Assembly: GCA_027919835.1 (NCBI GenBank)
Contig: JANVFP010000001.1
Location: forward strand, 1,426,001-1,490,000
Length of the DNA: 64,000 bases
Direction: 5' to 3'
DNA from: Lentinula raphanica
Lineage: Eukaryota > Basidiomycota > Agaricomycetes > Agaricales > Omphalotaceae
The notes beneath the pieces were generated by a model. It saw only the letters and a list, made by a program, of their open reading frames with translations. It was not told the DNA's origin and searched no databases. Of the stretch, positions 1 to 11,411 are shown in pieces. Position 1 is the first letter of the stretch, and every line of letters starts with the position of its first letter. The position numbers and the translations under genes are program-made.

Positions 1-43
1 GGTAGTTGTCGAAGAACTCTCTTATTGCGTTGGACCCGGACAT
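1..43 (-). CDS. 5' end of small conserved fungal protein, copy A (partial)
   Basis: Only the first 14 codons are inside the window (MSGSNAIREFFDNY), with the ATG at 43-41. They match the N-terminus of copy B at 1094-1702 (NPIKAFFDNYP). The DNA upstream of both starts is also alike: a TATTTAA box 45 bp before each ATG and shared blocks further out. So this is the cut-off first member of a tandem pair. Function unknown. Confidence 0.75.
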   Translation of the reverse strand, partial: MSGSNAIREFFDNY

Positions 44-87
44 CGATGTTGGGCTGGGTGTAACAAAACCTGGGGTCAGTCAGCCTC

Positions 88-95
88 TATTTAAA
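88..95 (-). promoter_or_regulatory. TATA-like box of copy A
   Basis: On the minus strand the sequence is TTTAAATA, 45 bp upstream of the copy A start codon. Copy B has the matching box at the same distance, so the core promoter was copied with the gene. Confidence 0.55.
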
Positions 96-1093
96 CAGAA
101 TGCACCCAACCCAGGAGTTTTCGACTGGTCTTCCATTACGGCACATGTAAGAAGAACGTCAATGCAGGCGACTGCGCACGAAGTATACTTGAAACTTTAT
201 TAACTTGACCATTCCATTCATCCAGGGACAACTATAACTGAGCTGCTTCTCCGCAGCAGACTTCCACTCTTCTCGAGCTCTCCAAGCCTCCATCGCAAAC
301 CTTCGCAAACTTGTACGAGGCCTAAGTATGTGAGTACTCATGCATGAGTTGCATCGTGGACGACAAAGTTTGTACGTGGATGAGAATATACGATCCTGCA
401 ATTCGGCGCCTGTATGTATAGCATGTCAAAACCCAGTGCTGATACTGGCTGTGATCAAACTATTCGAAGGTTCGTAATCCATCTACTGGCTGGTCGTGTG
501 GCTGACGTTTCGAATTCGTAGAGAGAGAGATACAACGTGATTTCGATTGTTCTGATAGTCGGACAAGAGGAGGCCAGCGAGATAAGCAAGGTGAATGATC
601 ACCATCATAATCATCATAATTGCTCAAGTGGTTCACTTATTATTCTAGACAACATGAGTCAATGAAAATTTTAACCAGCATCCGCTGTAAGCCTGTAAGT
701 CTTCTATATCACTTCTGGTCGCAGAAGAGAAAGCTGAACACCAGGCCTATAGATATCCAGCTACTGCTGTCAAGATCATTCAAGTAAACATGCAAGGTAG
801 GGGATACCTCCGAAGATGAGTATGAATCAAAGCCACTGGCAGGCCAACGCACAGTCAACCCTGTCGACAAAGTCATTCGTCAAGGCTATTCAATCTGAAA
901 GAGAAGGTTCTCCAGTATTGTCACTTATTTCTCTGGTCCCAACGGTAGTGTTTTTTTGAGCGCAGGTCTCGCAGGGTGCAAATGATAAGAACCGGTATGC
1001 AAAATCTCTACCGTCAGTTGAGGGTTGAAATCAAGCTTATCAGGGGTACTTTTGCAGGTTAATACACCTCAAAGTCTATTATGCTTTATACTT
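96..1093. other. Intergenic, no gene recognised
   Basis: The first 190 bp or so still resemble the DNA upstream of copy B, including CTGCGCACGAAGT and AGCTGCTTCT-CGCAGCAGACTTC. The rest holds only short unsupported frames and a small CATCATAATCATCATAAT stretch near 600. Confidence 0.5.
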
Positions 1094-1702
1094 TCAGCCT
1101 TCGCGCCTTGACTTGGACCTTTTAGTACCACCTCGTCCTCGTCTCCCTTTGTATCTCGAAAAGAACTCCCGAAGGAGATATTTCAGCAAGCCACCTGCAT
1201 ATGCGTTTTCGCGGGGAAATATCTTTTCAGAGGTGCGGCTATATTCCGCAAGTATTGCCGCCGAAGGAAATTGCCTTGGTTTACTGTCTTCAAAATGATC
1301 CACAAGATCACAGATATTGACATGGATCGTCTTGATTCTCTACAAGACTCCATTGATAAAACGAATCAGAAGCCGAAACACGAGCTGTTGACTTACTTCT
1401 TTGCAATCCTGAACCGTCTCTGGAATCTCGGGAGTTTGCAACGCTCGAAACAAGTTGTGCCACCCATTCAAGCTATTCGCATCACTGCCATAGATGGCAT
1501 TGAATTGAAGAGCGATAGCATTTCGTATCTGGTTCAATGCTTCCTTTCCCTCTTGACTATTTCGTCTCCATCCATACTGATCGCAGAGCTCCCTGAACTG
1601 AGGCATCGTTTCTTTGGCTCCATCATAACGAAAGGCCGGATAGTTGTCGAAGAATGCTTTTATCGGGTTCGAGATTTCGGGGCCAGAGGCCGCGTTGGGC
1701 AT
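1094..1702 (-). CDS. Small conserved fungal protein, copy B
   Basis: Two exons, complement of 1397-1702 and 1094-1339, joined by a 57-bp intron (GTAAGT...TTGTAG). The product is about 183 aa. It shows the layout of a family common in ascomycetes and basidiomycetes: N-terminal FFDNYPAFRYD, a middle block with QFNAIYGSD and LNGWHNLFRAL, then VNICDLVDHF, and a C-terminal FPRENAYAGGLLKYLLREFF with a basic tail. I know no function for the family. The start at 1702 was preferred to an upstream non-ATG frame because it begins MPNAASGPE, in register with copy A. A TATTTAA box lies 45 bp upstream. No signal peptide or membrane segment is visible, so the protein is probably intracellular. Confidence 0.8.
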
Positions 1703-1746
1703 GGATGTTTGAAGTGGATGTAACAAACTTTGGGGTCAGTCACCTC

Positions 1747-1754
1747 TATTTAAG
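1747..1754 (-). promoter_or_regulatory. TATA-like box of copy B
   Basis: Reads CTTAAATA on the minus strand, 45 bp upstream of the ATG, at the same position as in copy A. Confidence 0.5.
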
Positions 1755-2244
1755 CACAGTTGTCTAACCCAGGAGAGTCCATTTGGGCTTCGATTGCAGA
1801 GCATGTTGGCAGAACAACTGCGCACGAAGTGTTACTGCTCGAAGAATTCATTCGTCTGGCGTCAAGCTGCTTCTACGCAGCAGACTTCTAGATATCGATT
1901 CCTGAAGTCTTCAGAAGATCGAAACGTGGTCCCAAAGCTCTTTCGAAATGGCATCATCGTGCAACTGGCATTCGGCAGTGGCCCCAAATAGCGTGCCGAC
2001 GCCCGCCGAGTCCCGACCGGCGACAGTTTAAGTTGCCGGAATGAAATTGTTTGAAGATTTCGAAGTTCTGAAATCTCTCTTGTCGTTGTATTCATCGAAT
2101 GAGATGACACGACTAGCTGACGAGGGAAAACATACCCATGGGCATCAAGACTCGTTGCCGGACGATTATGACGCGTCCATCTGGCATCTCATCCAGCTTT
2201 AAAGGCCTTCTGAGAACAGTGGTCCCGTCAACACCTTTCTCGAA
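1755..2244. other. Divergent intergenic region
   Basis: Lies between copy B (minus) and dehydrogenase 1 (plus). Its first 140 bp match the DNA upstream of copy A. No other feature recognised. Confidence 0.45.
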
Positions 2245-3441
2245 ATGGTCGGTTTGGGGACTATCATTTCGCAATTATTTCCACCAGAGCCCAAGTGGTC
2301 CATCGAGAACATACCTAATCTTACTGGCAAAGTTGCGATAGTCACTGGTATCTCATTTTGCATTATATTCATGTCATATGCGAACCTTACTGTCTTCAGG
2401 TGGAAACGTCGGTTTAGGGAAGGCAACTTGCAAGCATCTCTTGCTCAAAGGCTGCACCGTATGGCTAGCAGCTCGTTCGAAAACCAAAGCGGAAGAAGCA
2501 ATCGCAGAGCTGAGAAAAGAGACTGGGAAGGAAGCACTATTTCTGGCTCTTGATTTGAACGATTTGCAGGCTGTGAAGGAGGCTGCAGAGGACTTCAAGC
2601 GGTACGTGAATGGCCTTTTTCTTATCTGAGATGAAGTGCACTCATCGCACACCCGTTAGTCAATCTCCTGCTCTTCATATCCTCATCTGTAACGCTGGAG
2701 TAATGGTCCCTCCCGTCGAACAACTTACTTCTCAAGGCTACGATCTACAGTTTGGTGTCAACGCTCTCGGACACTTCCTCTTCATTCAACTGCTCCTCCC
2801 CTCCCTTAAAGCGAGCTCGAGCCCCGAAACAGAAACCCGAATAGTCTGGGTATCCTCCTCAGTCCAATATTATTTCCGCGATCCTCCCGTCAACTATGAT
2901 AATCTCATTGACACGCCGTCCCGACAGAAGCTCGGAAAGCAACAACTATACTGCCAAAGCAAATTCATTACAGTAATGCTGGCGTATCGTTTGGCCAAGG
3001 TCCTTGCACAAGATGAGACTTCGAAAGTTATCTGCATAGTGCTGGATCCTGGAAATATCGAGACGGACTTGCAGCGCTATAATGGTCCTACTTTGTCACG
3101 ATCGATTATGGTGAGTGTGTTTCCAAACTGAGAACGTATATAGCCTATCTCAAATATCCGTCGTTCGCGGTCCATCATATAGAATTGGATGATTCTCAAA
3201 CCCGTATCAAAGGGTGTCTTGTCTCAATTGTTCGCTGCTACGGATCTTGCAGCTGCTCATCTCAATGGTAAAGTGCGTATCGTTAGTTGTCTCTGCCAGG
3301 TGCTTGGATCTTATTGTACGGGTCGTGTAGTATCTGCGACCATGGGCCCGTCTTGGAGAGCCGCATCCAAAAACCAAAGACGAAGCCGAGCAGCAGAAGA
3401 TGTGGGATTATTGCATGGCCGCTATCCAACCATACCAATAA
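2245..3441 (+). CDS. Short-chain dehydrogenase/reductase 1
   Basis: Five exons: 2245-2347, 2400-2601, 2660-3110, 3183-3272 and 3331-3441, giving 318 aa. Classical SDR features are visible: the glycine-rich cofactor site TGGNVGLG (about residues 34-41), CNAG (112-115), serines at 167-169 and the catalytic YCQSK (Tyr199, Lys203). The C-terminus PWARLGEPHPKTKDEAEQQKMWDYC is typical of fungal retinol-dehydrogenase-like SDRs. It should oxidise or reduce a small alcohol or ketone with NAD(P)(H); the substrate cannot be read from sequence. All four introns are GT-AG (52, 58, 72 and 58 bp). A diverged tandem copy with the same exon plan follows at 3842. No signal peptide; probably cytosolic or on a membrane surface. 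Confidence 0.9.
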
Positions 3442-3841
3442 ACGTAGAACTCGTATTCAGTGGCGTGTATTGAGTCTTACCGTGATGGATCCCGGTCTAT
3501 CTTCACTCAGTCTACTTATCATAGGTGCCGTGTATAAGGCCTCACTTTCAAATCAAAGGATATGTATGCTGAACGCGTGGCTCTACGTTTACGATCAACG
3601 TGTGGGGGCCTTCTAGTAAACCGAAATTATCATATGCGGGAGTCAACCGTCTGGGAATGGCTTCCAAGTTTGTATTGCAACTGGTAAACGCCCCTCTAGA
3701 TGCAATAACACCAATCTCTCATGATCAAAACCGGGCTAGTTGGCGGATTGAAGTCGGGATTATGACATAGGAAATCAATGGTCATGAACAAAGATATAAA
3801 TCCTAGAGCTTCAGACCTCGACTTGCACTTCAGAGAACTGA
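3442..3841. other. Spacer between the two dehydrogenase copies
   Basis: No gene seen. It should hold the 3' end of copy 1 and the promoter of copy 2; a TATAAA lies near 3794, about 48 bp before the copy 2 ATG. Confidence 0.4.
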
Positions 3842-5038
3842 ATGGCAAGTTTCTGGACTCTTCTCACACAATTCTTCCCTCCTGCATCCAAATGGTCGCT
3901 CGATGAGATTCCTGATCTGACAGGTAAAGTGGCATTGGTAACTGGTGGGTGTTGTCTTTCCAATTCGGATGCATTCTGCGTGGCTGACATTATGTATGTT
4001 GTAGGCGGGAATGTTGGACTGGGAAAAGAAACATGCAAACAGCTTCTCATCAAAGGCTGCGACGTTTGGTTAGCAGCACGTTCTAAGGCCAAGGCAGAGC
4101 CAGTAATCGCGGAATTGAAGGAAGCCACCGGAAAGGAGGCCTATTTCTTGGAGCTGGACTTGAGCGACTTGGACGCAATCAAAGAGGCCGCGGAAAAATT
4201 CTTGAGGTACGCTTGAACTTCCGGAAGACTTCGACATAAATGTACTAGTTTTGCTCATTACCACTGTTGCCATACTTCAGACAGTCTTCTGCACTTCATA
4301 TGCTGATTTGCAACGCAGGAGTGATGGCTCCCCCATTGATCAACTCACTGCCCAAGGTTACGATCTCCAGTTTGGTGTCAATGCCCTCGGACACTTTCTT
4401 CTCATCCAGAAATTACTTCCTATGCTCAAAACTACCTCAAACTCCTTATCAGAAACACGCATTGTCTGGGTCGCATCTTCCGCCCAATTCTACTTCAAGA
4501 GTCCCCCGATAAATTATGAAAATCTTACGGATACGCCATCGCGGAAGAAACTAGGAGCGCAGGGGTTATACTGCCAAAGCAAATTCATTACGGTGATGCT
4601 AGGGATCTACTTGGGGAAAGTACTCGCCGAAGACCAGAGCTCAAACGTCATTTGTATTTATCTGGATCCCGGAAATATTCAGACTGATCTTGGCCGGAAT
4701 CTCCCTTCTCTTCTGGTCACTCTTATGGCATGTATCTTGTTTGTCATCTAGATGAATCTCTTGCTCAAGATGTTTGAATACAGAACTGGACAGTCCTCAA
4801 GCCAATTTCAAAAGGTGTCCTCACCCAACTTTACGCAGCAACTGCTCCACAAGCAGCGGAATACAACGGAAAGGCATGTTAATCCTGTTTTCACAGTTTC
4901 ATTCAGAGGGTTCTCAATATTGTTCAGTATCTCAGACCTTGGGCTCGTCTTGGAGAACCTCATCCTCAAACCAAGGATGAGGTTGAACAGAAGAAGATGT
5001 GGGACTACTGTATAGCTGCTATTAAAGATCATGTATGA
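3842..5038 (+). pseudogene. Short-chain dehydrogenase/reductase 2, frameshifted
   Basis: Tandem paralogue of the gene at 2245 with the same exon plan: 3842-3944, 4005-4206, 4281-4727, 4784-4873 and 4928-5038. The cofactor site, CNAG, YCQSK and the C-terminal PWARLGEPHP block are all present. In exon 3, near 4326-4332, it has one base fewer than copy 1 (GGCTCCCCCATTG against GGTCCCTCCCGTCG), so the frame shifts right after VMAPP; later codons resume copy 1 similarity in the other frame. Introns 3 and 4 begin with GCATGT where copy 1 has GTGAGT and GTGCGT; only this GC-AG reading keeps phase. The rest is free of stops, so either inactivation is recent or one C was lost in the consensus. Confidence 0.75.
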
Positions 5039-5840
5039 ACTTTTGCATCTATTTCCGCTTTCAGCCGAAGCAGCGAAACACTTATACCAACCAGAATCAT
5101 TGTGAAGTTGTTTGAGCTATTGGAACTTTGGAAGGAGATCCAAGATGAACCTTCAGCGGCGACCGATGTCTAAGGTGAAGCGCCAGGGTATTAGTCAGTC
5201 TACTGCAGAGAAGATGGATTAGGAGATGTAATGAGTCCTCCAAAAACTCAACTTTCTGGGTTCGGAGGTTGGACTTGGTGCCACGAGAAAATCGGCGGTG
5301 GGAGTTCCTGCAAGCGCCAGCTAATTTTGGCGCCTATCTCCAATCTTTTTCAGTTCCGATCTTAGCTGCTTCAAGCAGCTTCAACTTCAACCTTCTTCTC
5401 GTTGCATGATGCTGCAGTCTTTCCTCCAACGCATGATGTCTTGAATATGAATAACTGCTGTCTTCGAACTACCTGACTCCTGCATCTCTGGCACTTGTGA
5501 ACATATTCGTCCGGTACTTTTTGTATCATCCTCACAACGCTCGGCACAAAAAAGGGTAGCATCCATTGTAAGTGATAGCTCTTGTCCATCGTCTAGGGAT
5601 TATCCACCAATACTGCCTTGTGTATTATTTAGGTACATAAATGAGACTTATGTGTTACCGCTCATAACCTTGTGTCCACATTGGGTTCAAGGTTCAGCAA
5701 CCTAGTGGCAACGCACAGATATAAAGAGATGGATTATGGACAATACTCAATCCTCTCTCACTACTACTATAACACTCTGGTGAGTGCTAAACAGCGTATC
5801 AATATCTGAAGATGCAAAGATCGTTCTCTAGAGTTTAACT
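5039..5840. other. Intergenic, no gene recognised
   Basis: Contains only short frames. A TATAAAG at 5720-5726 lies 115 bp upstream of the F-box gene ATG and may be its TATA box. Confidence 0.4.
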
Positions 5841-7549
5841 ATGTCTTTGGAATCTAACATCAGACCTGATTCGCCCGGCTCGTATGAACGTCTGCAGGTA
5901 AGCTGTCAATTTCTTGTGTCACAAACCTGGGACTCAAATCATCAACCTCTTAGGTAGAGGATGATCCCACAGACACTGAACGTGCTCCTTACTCCACCAC
6001 AATCTTCAAGGATACAATCCAACGCTATCATCAAAGGACACTTTCAGGCTCCATCGCGAATGTCTTGAATGTCTTTGATGACGCCGACACTTTATTTTGG
6101 CCCTCACTAGCTGGCCATCCGGGCGTAGAAGTTTCGTCAGTTTCCCGTGAATTCAGTAATCGATGCCTTGCAGTTGACCTTCCGGGCGAAATCCTCTGCG
6201 AGATTTTCATTTATCTTTTACCTGAGGAAGGGTGGCAGGGTATGTGTCCTCCGCAGCTTGTTGTCACTCAAGTCTGCAGTTACTGGCGAAACGTCGCGAT
6301 TGCATATCCGAGACTATGGTCAACAATCAATATCGTCAAGCCCACGCAGCGCCATATTCCGATGACAAGATTATGGTTAGAACGCGCAGCAAAATGTCCA
6401 TTGATTCTCTATATCGATCAAGATTATCGTAAACAGGTCGAGTTTCATAGTGCTACAGATAGCATAATTGAACTTCTTTTACCTCACGCTCATCGTTGGA
6501 AGGTGGCCACATTCAAGCTGCGTACTGGCGTGCAGTTTTCATTACTGGCTTTCTCCTATACCAAATTCCCTTTGCTTGAATCACTTTACTTCGATGCAAC
6601 ATTACTCGGTCGCAGGAACCAGGATACAAGATGGACTCCTGATGCATTGAGACACGTTCAAGAGATAATTGCTCCTTCCTCTGTTTCCTTGCGACAGTTG
6701 ACATGGAAAATCAATGGTCAACTAGTTGGTGTGTTATCGCTCCCTTCAACAAAACTCACTCATCTTTGTGGAAATTTCACCATCGAACCCCGTTTCCTTC
6801 AGTTACTCTCTGAGATGCATAATCTACAAACTCTCCGCTTGGACGCGTGCAGGCAGAACGTTGGCTCTCAGGATACTTCTCTATGGCAGCCTATAGTTCT
6901 TCCCCAATTGCATACTTTAGATCTCCGTTTATTCCCCGATCTTTCGCAAGTTTTTCTCGCTCTCACAACGACACCAAATCTTAAAGTGCTCTCGACTCTT
7001 CACCTTTCCCCCTCGGAAGGCCGCCAAGCATTACTTTCACTCATAAGGAGATCTCAATGCGAACTGGAGGCTTTTGCATATGATTGTGCTGGACAAAGCG
7101 ACCCTTTCGAGGCACCTTTCTTCTCGAAATTGCTTTCGTCGATGTCTGCCCTCTCAGAACTAATGCTGAATGTCAGCGACATGGAACCAATTTTGAAGAT
7201 TCTTACACGACGCAAATTTCCTTCCTTGAATCAACTGATTCTGCGCGGGTCCTTTCCAGGTGGTTTGCTACTCAAGATGTTGAAACGTCGTGCTAGATAC
7301 TTTCCCCATCCCAATGGCCCCAGGAGACTAGAACCGCTATTTGATTTTAGTGTGGATTTTGATATCGTGATGATGTTGGACCAAGGAATTCGACTGAGCA
7401 CTCTGTTCAAGTATTCGTTATACATAGACTGTGTCGAGGTTACTGGGTCTGCTCACGAAGTTAATGAACTTATAGAATGGTGTCAATGTAATGCTAGGGC
7501 TCACTGGAGATTCGGCATACCACAAGGTAGTGCTGCGGCCGACGAATAG
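5841..7549 (+). CDS. F-box / leucine-rich-repeat-like protein
   Basis: Two exons, 5841-5897 and 5954-7549 (56-bp intron), giving 550 aa. An F-box-like segment sits at about residues 60-110: LPGEILCEIFIYLLP ... VTQVCSYWRNVAIAYPRLWS. A long region follows with leucine-spaced repeats (LETL, LQTLRLDAC, LHTLDLR, LKVLSTLHL). This is the layout of the large F-box family of Agaricomycetes, thought to act as substrate receptors of SCF ubiquitin ligases through Skp1. The target is unknown. No signal peptide or membrane segment. Confidence 0.85.
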
Positions 7550-8256
7550 TTGGACTTATTCTGAACATGGTTCATGAATCATTGGCGACAGATCAATTGA
7601 ACCAAATGCATGAACAGTTATCTCTTACTATATCCCAAGACAAATTGAGCACCTAGATTTGAACTTTTGCTCCAGACCTTGTGTATGAATATGTTGCCAG
7701 TAAACAAATCGGAGCTCGCTTGTGGCACCGTCACTAAACTGGCTACAGTGCTACACGATGTTGAGCAGAGTGAGATATGTCTCGGTCGACGGTAACGGCA
7801 AAAAATTGATATCATCGAGAGTCGACATGATTGAGAGAAGTGCTGATCATTTACTTATGTACCCTGGAGGTATTTCTCGACATTCGTGAACCAGAGGATT
7901 GGGCTCGTCTTTGTTTCTTTGATGTCAAATATCAAACATCACATCCCCTGTGTAATTCATGACTTGTCTTGATATCATACCATCAATGACTCGTTATGCG
8001 AAGAGTTCAGATTAAAGCATACCAAGTAGAATCGTCATAATCGTAGAAAACACACTCACTGGAACTACAGAACTACAACAAGTTATCAACGGGTAAGATC
8101 CAAGTACAACACTGTACAACCTTGTACAACAACAGCATACTGATTTCATTATTTCAATATCCCTCCAGTGCCTCCAGTGCCTCCATAAGTCTTTGCAGCA
8201 ATCAACCCAGAGCCTCTTTGTCTACACGATAGACAACGTGCATTCGACTGATTACT
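7550..8256. other. Convergent intergenic region
   Basis: Lies between the 3' ends of the F-box gene and the P450. It holds a short imperfect TACAAC repeat (about 8100-8135). No gene recognised. Confidence 0.4.
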
Positions 8257-10562
8257 TCAATCTAAGGCCATTGAACGGATCATCTCGTCAGCCTGAGCAG
8301 TGCGTGGTTTTAGAGAACATTCAAATGGTGCAGGAACACTAAACGTTTGTTCAGCGACGAGTTACGGCGGTGAGGACCTAACAGACTCACCAGGCCATTG
8401 AGGGGATGAATTCATATGTTGGTTCGACGACACAGCCGTTTTCATCAAGAGGTTTTGTAATATCGAAGACGGCGAGCATAGATGCAATGGCTATCCAGAT
8501 AGACGAGAACGCCATGAATCGTCCAGGACAAATTCTGAGAACACATATCAGATCTTGACTCGGGTGATCATGATGCAATTGAACTCACCGACGTCCAAAA
8601 CCGAATAGAGCAGTATCGGGATCTTTGATCAAAGGATTGATTTTTCCGTCTGTTCCGATAAAACGTTCCGGCTTGAAAGCATGAGGTTCGGGGTACATGT
8701 TCTGCCAGTGGACTGTGTTGACTGAATGAATTCATGCACAACAAATGTAGACCAACCTCGTTATGAAGCATCGCCCTGAAATCGTACATATCAGCAGTGC
8801 GGCCGTAGCGTACACATTCGACGGGCTTACCAGATGTTCGGTACCATTATCGAGCCTGCGGGTATTCTATAACCTCTGTATATGTCCTCAGAAGTGGATG
8901 CGTGTGGAATGCCTATACAATCGATATATGAGTATGCCTGAGCAGCTTTCCGTTCGCCATGATCGTCATACCAAGAGGAGTAACATTCTTCCATCTCATT
9001 GCCTCCTTCACAATCGCAGTCACGTACGGAAGACGCTCTTGATCAGAGAATCGAGGCAATTCTCCAGCCTGAACCACAGAATCTATTTCCTCTTGAGCAC
9101 GTTTCTGAGCCTCTGGATTTGCAAGCATCGCGAGGATGAATGTGGATATAACCGATACTGTCTGATAATACAAGGATGAGAAGTCTGTATTCAAAGGTTC
9201 CAGTTGATTAGAGACCAACCGAATCAGTAGCGCCTGTAGAGTAAGTCAGCACTCATGCTCCTTCAAAATGAGAGTTCCCTTACCTGTGTACATCGTTGCT
9301 GCCGTTGATTGCACCCTTTTTTCCTGCTCTACAACATCCTCGGATTCAGTCAACTTCTCGAGACTGTAAGAAGTGAAAGATGGTTGAGCAGTTCCCTGCG
9401 ACTGAAAGAATGTTAGCTGAAGCTTTATTTTGGATTACTTGAAACTAACTATATGTTCCTTGGCAGCAGTATAAGGCAGTTCTCGCATGATAGTAGAATA
9501 CCGAGCCCATTCTTTCGCTTTGCGTTTGAAGCTAGCACCTGATATAGTTTGTTTCAGGGGAGGGTATAGCGTAAAAATATAAACACTAACCAGGAAACCA
9601 TTCGGGAATGTATTTGAGGACAGGGATAGATTCGACTAGAAAGGCTCCAGGAGCAATTCCTAGACCAAGAGACTCTAGGGCACGTTCAGCAGCATCAACA
9701 TAGGGATCATTTTCTTCCTGGACATCAATTCCGTAGGCGATGCCGAGAATTGTTGAAGCTGCTAAGCTGTACAAAGAATGAGTGAGCGACTCGAATCAGA
9801 AGCCTCATCGCACTTACTGTCGAATGTGGTGTACGTAATTTTTAGGATCTTGCAGTAGGCGGTAGAGGAACTGGTGTGTAACCCGCGTCTCGAGAGGTTG
9901 GAAACGCTCCGCGGCTTGTGGATGGAACTCCTGTTGAAACAACTTTCGCTGGGCACGCCTAATGTTCGCGCGGGTGAAACACTTTCGAACGCTTCAGAGT
10001 ATATAGTAAATTTACCATTCGTCACCTGTGCCAAACCAATGGCAATTAGTAAAGGCTCAGGTGATCATAGAACAAAGCTCACCATAGGCCATTAAGCCGA
10101 ATGAAAAATTCCATCCCATTAGCTCGTTGACCATGACGAGGCGAGGCCTTGAAGATCAGTGGTGTATGATGAGGCAGTGGTCGAGAAGATGTGCAATTAG
10201 TATCCAACACATACCTATCTGAATGAATAGCTGAATGCTGATCGAGGAGTTCTTCTGCGACCTCAGACGAGTTCATGATGATTATTGATGTCCCTGCTAC
10301 TTCCAGGTGAATAATATCCGATCCTTGGTTGGATGAGTTAAGCTAGCGCAGGAAGGAGAAGGAGTAGACAATCACCGAGCTCTTTGCACCATCTATCATA
10401 TGTCTCCCATTCGAATGTCGTAGGCATATCGAGCAAGTTTCCAATGATAGGGAGCTTTCTAGGACCGGGAGGAAGTGGAGCGAGGTGTCGACTAGATCGC
10501 CTCTTGTAGAGATAGAGAACGACTGAGCAGATCAAGGCGAGTATTATGTGGTTGGACTCCAT
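8257..10562 (-). CDS. Cytochrome P450 monooxygenase, 15 exons
   Basis: Exons (complement): 10376-10562, 10215-10323, 10083-10147, 10016-10025, 9818-9958, 9591-9766, 9450-9538, 9284-9401, 9220-9233, 8972-9161, 8831-8912, 8757-8775, 8589-8701, 8391-8534 and 8257-8338. They sum to 1,539 nt, 512 aa, with every phase consistent. An N-terminal membrane anchor (residues 3-20) is followed by the proline hinge LAPLPPGPRKLPIIGN. The I-helix reads TGATDSTVS (about 299-307), the ExxR is in KEAMRW, PERF is present, and the heme loop FGFGRRICPG puts the ligand at about Cys440. It resembles basidiomycete OrdA-like ER P450s that hydroxylate small hydrophobic compounds; the substrate is not deducible. Two microexons (10 and 14 nt) and a 19-nt exon are notable. 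Confidence 0.92.
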
Positions 10563-11411
10563 CGATGAAACAGAGAAGAACTGGGAGGCACAGAAAGGTC
10601 GAAAAAAAGACTTGCGTGTGAGTAGACAAATCGAGAGGTTTTATATCAGATCGGACTCAACGAGCATGTCAAATTTCCCTGAGCATGGCAGGTCTTGAAA
10701 TAGTAAAATGTAGGCTCACTGGGAAAGATCTCGCATGAGCATCCAACACGCGTATGATCTCTGGGCAGAAATAGAGGAGTTGATGTCACTTAATAGGACA
10801 TTTGTCTCCGAAAGAGCGGCTAGAAGCATGGCCAGAATTGCGACCCTTGAGAGTCGTTGAGCGATGAGCAGAGAAGAACTGAATTGTAGGAGGTTCACCG
10901 TTCATGCCATGGCGAATGCGATATGTCAGGATCTGTCCGGACCAGTGTAGTTTGTATCAAGTCTAACAGGCATCGTGGCGTTTTAGGCTGCAAATATAAG
11001 GAGAACAGTCTGGATCTATTTCCGCGAACGATATAATTTTTTGGCTGGAAATCGAATTTGTCAGGAAAGTTATGCGATGGCAGCCTCGAGGCTTCAAAAC
11101 GTACTCACAGACCGTAAGTCAAGCCGGACCCACATCGAAACCTCAACCTACAGACTCTAGAGCATCATGAAACATGTAGCATTGTTGAAAGTCCCGGTTC
11201 CTCCAATGTACTATTCTGAAGAGACGCGGCAACCACCGTATGAAGACAGAACGATATGTATTCATTGTACATGCGAGCCCTCGGACGGAGGGCCACGGGG
11301 AGCCTCTACATAGTCGAGTTTGAGGTAATCCGCTTTTCAGCAACGAAGAGGTAACGACTTACATAGTACGTACGTGTCAGCCGATACGATCAGTCGCCGT
11401 AGAGGTTTAGT
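10563..11411. other. Intergenic, no gene recognised
   Basis: Should hold the P450 promoter and the 3' end of ATG22. A 60-codon minus-strand frame at 10716-10898 has no family signal. Confidence 0.4.

Noticed and set aside
470..485. GGTTCGTAATCC as a tRNA B-box
   Set aside because: No A-box at the right spacing and no cloverleaf could be drawn.
8100..8135. Short TACAAC repeats as a CRISPR-like array
   Set aside because: Units are 6-12 bp without spacers; this is a nuclear fungal sequence and the repeat is simple microsatellite-like DNA.
2245..10562. Possible secondary-metabolite cluster (two dehydrogenases, P450)
   Set aside because: No polyketide synthase, peptide synthetase, terpene cyclase or pathway transporter is present. 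The genes are separated by an F-box gene and flanked by housekeeping genes.
10716..10898. 60-codon minus frame upstream of the P450 as an F-box remnant
   Set aside because: The helical look (LAALSETNVLLSDINSSISAQ) is only vaguely like F-box leaders; no further exons follow.
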